Program-made: the position numbers and the translations under genes
NCBI GenBank assembly: GCA_018402565.1
Contig: JAGYIQ010000007.1
Coordinates: forward strand, 310,001 to 374,000
DNA from: Pirellulaceae bacterium
GTDB lineage: Bacteria; Planctomycetota; Planctomycetia; Pirellulales; Pirellulaceae
Reading direction: 5' to 3'
Length of the DNA stretch: 64,000 nucleotides
In this document: one piece after another, positions 35,382 to 44,590 of the stretch
Layout: each line of letters begins with the position of its first letter
Position numbering within the stretch: the first letter of the stretch is position 1
Notes under the pieces: model-generated
The model's database searches: none
What the model was told of the DNA's origin: nothing
The model's input: only the letters and a program-made list of their open reading frames with translations

Positions 35382-38300
35382 CTGCCCCACGGTCGCAAAA
35401 AGATGGCTCTTTGCCCCTTGGTCACACGGCCCCCGCTGGTTCACCCGTGGGACCGAAAGTTTGGCAGCGAGACCGCCCCCAAATAATCAAAAAGAAGGAC
35501 CGTCGCCCCTTGGTCACACCGCCCCCGGTGGGTTTACCCCGCCGGAGCGGCAGTTTGGGTCGCTAGACCGCTCCCCCAATAATCAAAAAGATGGCTCTTT
35601 GCCCCTTGGTCACACGGCCCCCGCGGGTTCACCCGTGGGACCGAAAGTTTGGCAGCGAGAAAGCCTTCCCCCCAATAATCAAAAAGAAGGCCTGTTGCCC
35701 CTTGGTCACATCGCCCAGCAACAGGCTGCGGTGAAACATCGTATCGCGGCCACTCACCGCCATACCGTGCGTACGACTCCACGCTTCGTAGAACACGCCC
35801 CCCCCAATTGCGGTCTCGGTGGAGGTTGAGCAGCTAAACCACCGTGGCACTCGACCGCCCAAACCGCACGCCGTCAGCCTTCTAGCCTGTCAAACTTTCG
35901 GTCCAACGACACAAGGTCGTTGGGGCCGCTGGCATCGCTCGTCATCCCACTTCTAGGCATAGGGCGACTATGGTTCGGAGGTCGGCCGCCTAAAGGCGGA
36001 ACTACAAGCGGCGGGACCCCGCTTCGGTGAGCCTTCGTTAGGCCGGCTCTCAGCGTTTCCATAGGTCACGATTTGCGGCTAGACGGCCCCGCTCGTAGTC
36101 CCACTTTCAGGCATAGGGCGACTAGGGTATCGGGGGCGACCGCCTGAAGGCGGAACTACGAGCGGCGGGACCTCGCTTCGGTAAGCCTTCTTTAGGCCGG
36201 CTCTGAAAGTTTCCATTGTTCACGTTTTGCGACTGGACGGCCCCGCTCGTAGTCCCGCCTTTAGGCGGAAGGCGCCAGGGAGAAACTCCGCCAAATGACT
36301 GACCGGCTTCCACACCTGCCCCACGGTCGCAAAAAGAAGGATCTTTGCCTCTTGGTCACAGCGGCCCCCGCGTGTTCACCCGTGGGACCGAAAGTTTAGC
36401 AGCGAGACCGCCCCCAAATAATCAAAAAGAAGGACCGTCGCCCCTTGGTCACACCGCCCCCGGTGGGTTTACCCCGCCGGAGCGGCAGTTTGGGTCGCTA
36501 GACCGCTCCCCCAATAATCAAAAAGATGGCTCTTTGCCCCTTGGCCACATCGCCACCTTCGGCCTCGTGCCGATGGGGCGATGACTGAAAGGCTACCACC
36601 CCTCCCCCCAATAATCAAAAAGAAGGCCCGTTGCCCCTTGGTCACATCGCCCAGCAACAGGCTGCGGTGAAACATCGTATCGCGGCCAATCACTGCCATA
36701 CCATGCGTACAAATCCACGCTTCGCAAAACACGCCTCCCCCAATTGCGGTCTCGGTGGCGATTGAGCAGCTAAACCCGCGTGGCACTCGACCGCCCAAAC
36801 CGCACGCCGTCGCTTTCTAGCCTGTCCAACTTTCGGTCCAACGACACAAGGTCGTTGGGGCCGGTGGCATCGCTCGTCATCCGACTTCTAGGCATAGGGC
36901 GAATAGGGTTCGGAGGTCGGCCGCCTAAAGGCGGAACTACAAGCGGCGGGACCTCGCTTCGGTGAGCCTTCGTTAGGCCGGCTCTGAAAGTTTCCATTGG
37001 TCACGATTTGCGACTGGATGGCCCCGCTCGTAGTCCCGCACTCAGGCATAGGGCGAATCGGGTACGGAGGGCGACCGCCTGAAGGCGGAACTACGAGCGG
37101 CGGGACCTCGCTTCGGTAAGCCTTCTCTAGGCCGGCCCAAGCGTTTCCATTGGCCACGTTTAGCGGCTAGAAGGCCCCGCTCGTAGTCCCGCCTTCAGGC
37201 GGAAGACGCAATGGAAAAACTCCGCCAAATGACTGACCGGCTACCACACCTGCCCCACGGTCGCAAAAACATGGAGCTTTGCCTCTTGGTCACACCGCCC
37301 CCGGTGGGTTTACCCCGCCGGAGCGGCAGTTTGGGTAGCTAGACCGCTCCCCCCAATGATCAAAAAGAAGGATCGTTGCCCCTTGGTCACACCGCCACCG
37401 TCGGCTTCATGCCGGCGGGGCGATGACTGACGGCTACCACCCCTCCCCCCAATAATCAAAAAGAAGGCCCGTTGCCCCTTGGTCACACCGCCCAGCAACA
37501 GGCGGCGGTGAAACATCGTATCGCGGCCAGTCAGCGCGATACCGTCTATACAACTCCAAGCTACTCAGGCTACGCCTCCCCCAATTGCGGTCTCGGTCGA
37601 GGTTGAGCAGCTAAACCCGCGTGGCACTCGACCGCCCAAACCGCACGCCGTCGCCTTCTAGCCTGTCAAACTTTCGGTCCAACGACACAAGGTCGTTGGG
37701 GCCGCTGGCATCGCTCGTCATCCCACTTTTAGGCAGAGGGCGAATAGGGTACGGAGGGCGACCGCCTGAAGGCGGAACTACAAGCGGCGGGACCTCGCTT
37801 CGGTGAGCCTTCGTTAGGCCGGCCCTCAGCATTTCCATTGGTCACGTTTTGCGACTGGACGGCCCCGCTCGTAGTCCCGCACTCAGGCATAGGGCGAATC
37901 GGGTTCGGAGGGCGACCGCCTAAAGGCGGAACTACAAGCGGCAGGTCCTCGCTTCGGTAAGCCTTCTCTAGGCCGGCCCTGAGCGTTTCCATTGGTCACG
38001 TTTTGCGACTGGACGACCCCGCTCGTAGTCCCGCTCTCAGGCATAGGGCGACTAGGGTTCGGAGGGCGACCGCCTGAAGGCGGAACTACGAGCGGCGGGA
38101 CCTCGCTTCGGTAAGCCTTCTTTAGGCCGGCCCAAGCGTTTCCATTGGCCACGTTTAGCGGCTAGAAGGCCCCGCTCGTAGTCCCGCCTTTAGGCGGAAG
38201 GCGCCATGGCGAAACTCCGCCAAATGACTGACCGGCTACCACACCTGCCCCACGGTCGCAAAAAGATGGAGCTTTGCCTCTTGGTCACAGCGGCCTCCGC

Positions 38301-38800
38301 GGGTTCACCCGTGGGACCGAAATTTTGGCAGCGAGAAGGCCCCCCCACAATGATCAAAAAGAAGGCGTTTTGTCCCTTGGTCACACCGCCCCCGGTGGGT
38401 TTACCCCGCCGGAGCGGAAGTTTGGGTAGCTAGACCGCTCCCCCCAATGATCAAAAAGAAGGATCGTTGCCCCTTGGCCACACCGCCACCGTCGGCTTCA
38501 TGCCGGCGGGGCGATGACTGACGGCTACCACCCCTCCCCCCAATAATCAAAAAGAAGGCCCGTTGCCCCTTGGTCACACCGGCCCATGGGAATCGACCGA
38601 CAAACGTTTCAAAACTCAGCCCACGCATCTGCACGCTTGCACATGCGATAACCGTCTCTTGCTTCTAACCAGCAGAGGGCTGCTGGTCTACATTCCGGCC
38701 CCCGCGGGTTCACCCGTGGGACCGAAAGTTTGGCAGCGAGAAGGCCCCCCCACAATGATCAAAAAGAAGGCGTTTTGCCCCTTGGCCACACCGGTCCCAG
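35382..38800. repeat. Large non-coding mosaic of nested repeats (934-bp higher-order units)
   Basis: CTGCCCCACGGTCGCAAAAA begins units at 35382, 36316, 37250 and 38245 (spacing 934, 934, 995). Each holds several copies of a short module around AATAATCAAAAAGAAGG followed by TTGCCCCTTGGTCACAC (about twelve in all), with GGGTTCACCCGTGGGACC and GGTTTACCCCGCCGGAGCGG spacers. A second module recurs with an exact 154-bp period, starting at AGGCATAGGGCGA: 35955 and 36109; 36890 and 37044; 37731, 37885 and 38039. That module has inverted CGCCTAAAGGCGG and is flanked by GCTCGTAGTCCCGC and its reverse complement. No reading frame has family features. Confidence 0.85.
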
Positions 38801-39412
38801 CGGGTTCACCCGTGGGACTGAGCACGAGTTGCTCAACCCGCAATCTTCGTTCCAAAAACACTTCTGCCTTTCCATCCCGTTCGGTTCCTTGTGTCGGCCC
38901 TCCGGGCCTTCTGATCGCGGTGCCCCGTCGACCGGTGGCTGACGCCACCGGCAGGGGTTGTGCCGGCCCTCCGGGCCTCCGAGCAGGCGACTGGGTTCAG
39001 ACGGGCAACTCGTGGCGAGTCGAGCTTGCATGCCAGGAGGAGGACTTGATAGACTGCGGATTCTGAGTCCCGAAATTGGACTTACTTCAATCTAAGACTT
39101 AAACCTGACGAAGAACCAATAACCAAGAACATTCCTCCAGGTCGCAGCTCTCGCGGCCAATAAAAACGTCCTTTCAGCAGCGAGCCCAACCGCCTGCCTG
39201 GCGGCCGGTCTGTCCTCAGCCCGTCCCACACGACCAAAAATCACTGCCGCCCGTCGGCTCATCTGCTCTGTCGACGCGAAACAGCCCTGTCTTCCGCCTC
39301 CCAATCTGACCGCTGGGGCTAAAATCGCCCTATCTTTCGGTTAGCGAAAGATCATGCCAATCCGCGGTCGCCCGGCGGCAGCTCCCGGCCTAATTCTCAG
39401 AATCGGGGTTAT
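38801..39412. other. Repeat edge and intergenic region
   Basis: Contains two copies of GGCCCTCCGGGCCT (about 38898 and 38964) and otherwise no recognised feature; no gene supported. Confidence 0.4.
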
Positions 39413-40852
39413 TCACGGGGTATTCTTGAACGCTTTCCACAATCGATACGCCGAAAACCGCAATCTTGGTGAAACTGGATTATTCCAGAGAGTTTCTAGT
39501 TGCCTTACAATCGAAGGATTTACTGCATGCGTTGACGAGACAAGCGAAAGGGCTTCGATACGATACTCCAGCAATTCGTCGCTGCTTACTGCAAACTCAA
39601 TTAAAAATGCCATTTCGTCGATCTCGACTGATCGTTTAAGTAGTTGCAGTTGCTTTAGGGCAAGAAACCGAAGATATCGGTTTTCAGAGTTTGCGGATAC
39701 AAGTGCAATTTCGGGTAATCGCTCGGAGTTGAACTTTCCTAAAAGCTCAAAGGCCAATGCTTGTAGGTCATCAAGGCTATGTTCCTCTACGGCATTGATC
39801 AAGTGCGGTTCTGCTGCCTTCAAATCCTCCAACACCCAGTCACTAATAATACACAATATTTTATTGACTATGATGCAGTTTACTGGGCTCACTGGTCTAG
39901 TTTTCAGTGAGTCCTGAAATTCCGCCAAAATTTGATCTCGCGAATCCATGGAGTTGGCCCGAGTCTTCATCAGTGCATCCAGGCAGTGGATCCTCCATAA
40001 TGGGTCCCTACTCTTCGAGCTTTCTCGAACCAGATACGAATCGATGGTTTCACAAAACAATCCTAGTTTGCCGTAAGCTTCTATAATTGGATAGACGAGA
40101 TCTGGGCTTAATGAGTCTGATTCGTAAAATTCGCCAAATTGAAGTTTAACCCATTGAAGAGCCTTGGGTGACTGGGGGTGCAACTTGCAAAGCAAATTGA
40201 CCCCAAACGCTTTCGCTTGAAAATCATCACTAGAAATAACTTCAAGGAGAAAACTCTGCGTTACGTCAGATGGCTCTGCGATCTCGCAATATGATTGCAG
40301 CAATTCATGGTAAAGCACAGAATGCTTCCTTGTCGACTCATTCCGGAGAGCGATTTCGATCATGTTTGCGAATGTACCGGACTTTACCTTCGTGTTCCTA
40401 GCAACAAAGCCGATTGCCTCACTTGCGACGACTCGCGTTTGTTCATCCAGTGAAGTGTCTGCCGCTAATTCGATTAGTGGAGGAAGCCCTGAATCACTTA
40501 TTGATGCGAAATACTGTAGTAGTGATAGTCTAAAATTCTCTTCTCCAAATACACTACTAGCTCTCCTTCGAAGTCGATTCCGTTTAAGCACGTCGACAAT
40601 CTGCAGCAGCGACTCCTCGGCGAAGTCTTCATAGTGCGATAGCTCATTGACACATGTGTTGAAATCATCAAGGGATTCAGCATGTTTGAGTGTCTGAGTT
40701 ATCCCGTGGATCTCATTCTTTATGAGCTCGGATAGCTCATCACAGGCCTTCTCGGAAATGCTCCCAGAGGCAACGCGATTCCCAGACCAGAAGCCCAATA
40801 CGCAGACGAACACAAGAAATATCAGAATCGCTAACACATTAATTCGTGGCAT
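39413..40852 (-). CDS. Membrane-anchored helical-repeat protein downstream of the RHS gene
   Basis: About 479 aa from ATG 40852 (40876 also possible). One N-terminal membrane helix (INVLAILIFLVFVCVLGFW), then an all-helical region with HEAT-like spacing (TSLDEQTRVVASEAIGFVAR; FQAKAFGVNLLCKLHPQSPK; ENRYLRFLALKQLQLLKRSV; EYRIEALSLVSSTHA). The anchor places the repeats on one side of the cytoplasmic membrane. It lies about 50 bases after the RHS stop on the same strand, the position where immunity or accessory genes of polymorphic toxins usually lie. AT-rich compared with most of the window, like the RHS C-terminal tip. Immunity function is inference. Confidence 0.7.
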   Translation of the reverse strand: MPRINVLAILIFLVFVCVLGFWSGNRVASGSISEKACDELSELIKNEIHGITQTLKHAESLDDFNTCVNELSHYEDFAEESLLQIVDVLKRNRLRRRASSVFGEENFRLSLLQYFASISDSGLPPLIELAADTSLDEQTRVVASEAIGFVARNTKVKSGTFANMIEIALRNESTRKHSVLYHELLQSYCEIAEPSDVTQSFLLEVISSDDFQAKAFGVNLLCKLHPQSPKALQWVKLQFGEFYESDSLSPDLVYPIIEAYGKLGLFCETIDSYLVRESSKSRDPLWRIHCLDALMKTRANSMDSRDQILAEFQDSLKTRPVSPVNCIIVNKILCIISDWVLEDLKAAEPHLINAVEEHSLDDLQALAFELLGKFNSERLPEIALVSANSENRYLRFLALKQLQLLKRSVEIDEMAFLIEFAVSSDELLEYRIEALSLVSSTHAVNPSIVRQLETLWNNPVSPRLRFSAYRLWKAFKNTP

Positions 40853-40901
40853 GGTACATTGACTCCGGTTCGGCACGCTCAGTAATCAGTAGTGTACACA
40901 A

Positions 40902-43211
40902 CTATGGGAGCCAGTCCGCGTAGTAGAACAATTCCGGTACAATCGCGAACGCTGGAAATTCAGGGCATTGCTTTCTACAACTAGGCTCGTGCCTGCAACT
41001 AACGCAAGTACCGGCTTCCACGAATTGCGAGTACACGTCCGAACCTGGAACCAGGCCGTAAGATAGTGCTTGCCTCGAATAGGCCTTTGTTTCCCTTTCC
41101 TTGCATTTCTCGCAATTGCCCCAGCCTGTCCCCGGATTCACCAGTGGCGCCGGGACTTGCACTTTTTCTTCTGGACATTTACAATTGTATAATTCAACCA
41201 AGTCGACCACATGCACCAACTCGTGTAATAGCAGTCCCCCGATTTGATAGCCGCCCCACCCTTTCAATGTGGTTGAGTTTAGACAAACAACTGGTCCATC
41301 AATATCTGAGTAGGCAAAGCCGCCAAAGCTATTACCCTTACCATTTGCCATGCAGGTTTCGTGGCAAAATATACGAACATTACAATCCATGGCACGCTTT
41401 ACAACGGGATCGTCGGACATTGCTGACAAGAACTTGGCAACTGCTTCTTCGCAAGAATTTACGTGATCCAAGGGAGCTCTCGGTATCTCTAGAATTGGCG
41501 GTACAAGTTGGGAGAAGTCATGAACTTCTGGGAAAGTTAAAACAATGTCCGGTACAAAGGGAGGAAGACTCTTAATCGCTTCCGTCAAGAAGTCAATTTC
41601 AGAGGTGTCGTCTTGCCGTGGCCACATTTTACAGAAACCGGCCGGATCAACTTTCGATAGCCCAAAATATGCCCGATACCGTGACATCCCATCCACATAC
41701 CCCAACGGATCTCTCGTCACAAACCCACCCGTCGCGGGATCATACCACCGCGCTCGGAAGTGGTAGAGCCGCAAGTCACCATCCCACTCGCGGCCGGTGT
41801 AGGTGTAGCGGTTGGCATAAGAGCTGCTGCTACGAACAGTGCCGTTGGCGGCGTAGATGCCAAGGGTGCCGTAAGCGCTGTAGGTGTAGCGTTCAACCAA
41901 CGTCCCAGCCGCATTGGTCAGGCCGACGATGGAATACTGTTGGTTGCGATGATAATAAAGTGCGTTGTCGCCGGTCGTCGGCAAAGTCGTAGTTGTACCT
42001 GTATGACGCAGGATCGGTTCGTCCACGTAGTCGGCGTAGACGTAACGGTAGGTCGGCGAGGAGGTGACGGCCCCCCGAGCGTAATCAGCGATCACTTGTT
42101 GACCCGCGTGAACGTAAACCACATTGCCACTGGAATGGCTCCGGGCGACTCGGCGCCCAAGTGCATCGTATTCAAACGTGACTTCCAAACTACCCGCTGA
42201 ACCATTGGTGTCGGCTCCACGCAGTTGATTGTCGAAGTTCCAATCCAAGTTCAACGCTGGGGCCGACAGTGTGGCTGGTCGCGACGTTTGGTTGCCCTTC
42301 ACGTCATAGGCCAGTGTCCCGGTACTGGCGCCTGTGAACCCTGTGAACTCGTGAGCATTGCTGTGGGTGCGGTTCCACGTTGATCCGGCGCTGGTGAAGG
42401 CGTCCCAGTTCCCCACAGCCGACAAAGTCCAAGCTTGGTTCATTGTCCCGTTGGTGCGATTCCAAGTCTTGAGCCTGTCCTCGTCATCGTAACCCGTGGC
42501 ACCGGTCGAGAACCCAAAGCCGGACATGGTCCCGGTGATGGTCTCGCCGGTTTTATTCTTGTTCGCATCCCAGGTATAAGAATAGGTGCCGATGTTGGGG
42601 CTACCCGCATGGGTGGTCGCGATCGACGTCGGCAGGTTGTCGTTGCGATAGGCGAAGCTGACCACCGCACCGTTGGCATAGGTGCTGGTGGTCAGGCGAC
42701 CACCATCGTCATAAGTGCGGGTATCCACGATGGTGCCCAGGTACTTGACCGTGTGCAGTTGGCTGCGGGTGGTGTAAGTTCGCTGGACAATCGAGCCATT
42801 GGGATAGGTCAATTGTGTGAGGCGACTGCGAGCATCGTAGGCTCGGGTGACCGTGTAAGTCCGAGCCGCAATGGTCAGCGATTCATCTTTTAACCTGCCG
42901 TAGTTGTCGTAGTTCATGGTCACGGTATTGGAGTAACGACCACTGACGGCGGTCAACATGCGACCCAGATTATCAAACGTAAAGGTATCGCTATCGGCAA
43001 TAGTACCGGACGGACTATTGGCCGCCCAGCCGAACCGGCAAGAGCTCGTGCGATAGTCGCGCGACGTGATCGTTCCCGCCATGGTATGGTTAAAAGTCAC
43101 CGTATCACCCTTCTGGTCCTCGCGGCGGATCATCCGCCCGGCAGGATCGTAGGTAAATATTCGTGGGTTAGGGATAAGTCTACTCAGGGGTCCGGCTTTA
43201 GTTATACCCAC
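40902..43211 (-). CDS. RHS-repeat protein with C-terminal HELVH metallopeptidase domain, 5'-truncated
   Basis: 769 aa. The first 500 residues or so are RHS/YD repeats (FTYDPAGRMIRREDQKGDTV; YDNYGRLKDE; YDARSRLTQLTYPNGS), ending in the RHS core end RARWYDPATGGFVTRDPLGY and VDPAGF. Beyond it is a variable Cys-rich tip of about 230 residues with the zinc-peptidase motif HELVH (663-667) and a later Glu in KERETKAYSRQ that could be the third ligand. The tip is the likely toxin or effector. The frame starts in mid-repeat, with no signal peptide; 85 bases upstream is a MITE without target duplication, suggesting loss of the 5' part. It may therefore be silent. Confidence 0.85.
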   Translation of the reverse strand: MGITKAGPLSRLIPNPRIFTYDPAGRMIRREDQKGDTVTFNHTMAGTITSRDYRTSSCRFGWAANSPSGTIADSDTFTFDNLGRMLTAVSGRYSNTVTMNYDNYGRLKDESLTIAARTYTVTRAYDARSRLTQLTYPNGSIVQRTYTTRSQLHTVKYLGTIVDTRTYDDGGRLTTSTYANGAVVSFAYRNDNLPTSIATTHAGSPNIGTYSYTWDANKNKTGETITGTMSGFGFSTGATGYDDEDRLKTWNRTNGTMNQAWTLSAVGNWDAFTSAGSTWNRTHSNAHEFTGFTGASTGTLAYDVKGNQTSRPATLSAPALNLDWNFDNQLRGADTNGSAGSLEVTFEYDALGRRVARSHSSGNVVYVHAGQQVIADYARGAVTSSPTYRYVYADYVDEPILRHTGTTTTLPTTGDNALYYHRNQQYSIVGLTNAAGTLVERYTYSAYGTLGIYAANGTVRSSSSYANRYTYTGREWDGDLRLYHFRARWYDPATGGFVTRDPLGYVDGMSRYRAYFGLSKVDPAGFCKMWPRQDDTSEIDFLTEAIKSLPPFVPDIVLTFPEVHDFSQLVPPILEIPRAPLDHVNSCEEAVAKFLSAMSDDPVVKRAMDCNVRIFCHETCMANGKGNSFGGFAYSDIDGPVVCLNSTTLKGWGGYQIGGLLLHELVHVVDLVELYNCKCPEEKVQVPAPLVNPGTGWGNCEKCKERETKAYSRQALSYGLVPGSDVYSQFVEAGTCVSCRHEPSCRKQCPEFPAFAIVPELFYYADWLP

Positions 43212-43295
43212 CGTCGGGGAGAAAAGCGACAGAAATCAGGGGCTCGGGAGCATTTTTTTGGGGGCATGTTTCTTGAGTCCCCCGTCGCGCAGTGC

Positions 43296-43458
43296 GTAAC
43301 CGTTCACGGGTGGGAGGTCATCCTTGGGGCTGGTGCATTCCGCAAGTCGGATGGTTATCAAGGCAAGCCGGTAGCATTGTCCAGTTGCTGTGACTCGCAA
43401 ACGATCGTCCGGTTAGCCCGACTTGCTGCATGACACCCTACGAGGCGTGAACGGTTAC
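43296..43458. mobile_element. 163-bp IS66-like MITE, second full copy
   Basis: GTAACCGTTCACG (43296-43308) and CGTGAACGGTTAC (43446-43458) are the same ends and the length is the same as at 13705-13867, in opposite orientation. Flanking octamers (CGCAGTGC and CAAAATTC) do not match, so the two sides probably come from different loci. Confidence 0.85.
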
Positions 43459-43548
43459 CAAAATTCTTTCGATCCGAATTCGCGACTGGGGTGTTTCAAT
43501 CGCTGGCGGGTTAGACAATCATTTCGACCGAACAGGAAAGGCCCTGGG

Positions 43549-44499
43549 ATGCTGATACGAGTTCTATTGCTGTTGCTGGTTGCCCTCCCTGCCGGACCGT
43601 TGCTGGCCCAGGACGTGCAATCTCATCCCGACCCCGCTGAGACCATCATCGAAAAACGGCCCGATATTCCCCGCGGCAAGTTGGAGCTGATTTCCTACGA
43701 ATCGCGGACCGTGGGGACGACGCGTCAAATGAACGTCTACACCCCGCCGGGGTACTCGGCCGAGCAAAAGTACCCCGTGCTGTATCTGCTGCATGGGATT
43801 GGCGGTGACGAGACGGAATGGCAGCGGTTTGCCTCGGTGGATTGTCTGTTTGACAACTTGATTGCCGACGGCCAAGCCATTCCGATGATTGTCGTCATGC
43901 CCAATGGACGGGCCCAGAAAAACGATCGAGCCGAAGGGAACGTCTTTGAAGCCGCGCCGGCGTTTGCCGTTTTTGAACGCGATCTGTTGGATGACGTGAT
44001 CCCGACCATCGAAGCGAAGTACTCGGTGAATACCGACCGAGAGCACCGTGCGTTGGCAGGTTTGTCCATGGGCGGCGGCCAAGCCCTCAATTTTGGGCTG
44101 ACGCATTTGAATACGTTTGCGTGGGTCGGCGGTTTCTCCGCCGCTCCGAATACTCGAGCGCCGGAGGCATTGCTGCCGGATCCGACCACTGCCAAGTCGC
44201 AATTAAAATTGTTGTGGCTGTCGTGTGGCAAGCAGGACGGGTTGATGGAGGTGAGTCAACGCGTCCAGCGATATCTGGCCCAGCACGACGTGCCGCATGT
44301 CTGGAATGTCGATTCGCATGGCCATGATCCCACGCATTGGCGCAATAACCTGTTTCATTTTTCGCAGCGGTTGTTTCAGGCCCAGCCCTCGGCGACCGCT
44401 GAGGGCTTGTCCGCAGTTAAGCCACGGAATGAGAAATCAGCCGGACAGCATTCGCACCCGCTTTTCGCGGGAAGTGGACTCTGGCCTCGTTCCGGCTAA
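43549..44499 (+). CDS. Secreted esterase, feruloyl/acetyl xylan esterase-like (alpha/beta hydrolase)
   Basis: 316 aa from ATG 43549 (AGGAAAG upstream); the frame opens earlier inside the MITE. Signal peptide MLIRVLLLLLVALPAGPLLA. The mature part is of the esterase D/PF00756 type: MNVYTPPGYSAEQKYPVLYL, LHGIGGDETEW, nucleophile elbow GLSMGG (Ser about 173), GFSAAP, acid-residue region LSCGKQDGL, and catalytic His likely in DSHGHDPTHW. Such enzymes release acyl or feruloyl groups from polysaccharides, fitting a polysaccharide-degrading planctomycete. The last 30 residues look extra and non-conserved. Confidence 0.88.
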   Translation: MLIRVLLLLLVALPAGPLLAQDVQSHPDPAETIIEKRPDIPRGKLELISYESRTVGTTRQMNVYTPPGYSAEQKYPVLYLLHGIGGDETEWQRFASVDCLFDNLIADGQAIPMIVVMPNGRAQKNDRAEGNVFEAAPAFAVFERDLLDDVIPTIEAKYSVNTDREHRALAGLSMGGGQALNFGLTHLNTFAWVGGFSAAPNTRAPEALLPDPTTAKSQLKLLWLSCGKQDGLMEVSQRVQRYLAQHDVPHVWNVDSHGHDPTHWRNNLFHFSQRLFQAQPSATAEGLSAVKPRNEKSAGQHSHPLFAGSGLWPRSG

Positions 44500-44590
44500 T
44501 TCGGTAACTTAGTCGGGGACGATTCTCAAGATTGAAGATTGTGTTGTTGGGCGTGTTAAAATCTCGCTGGTGGGGCAGGGAGAGATCACG

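Noticed and set aside
35382..38800. Integron attC array or CRISPR
   Set aside because: No integrase, no cassette genes, no attC core sites and no unique spacers; repeats are contiguous and nested.
38563..39066. 167-codon plus-strand frame at the repeat edge
   Set aside because: Translates repeat modules (GPPGL, AGSPVGPK) also seen in other frames; no family features.
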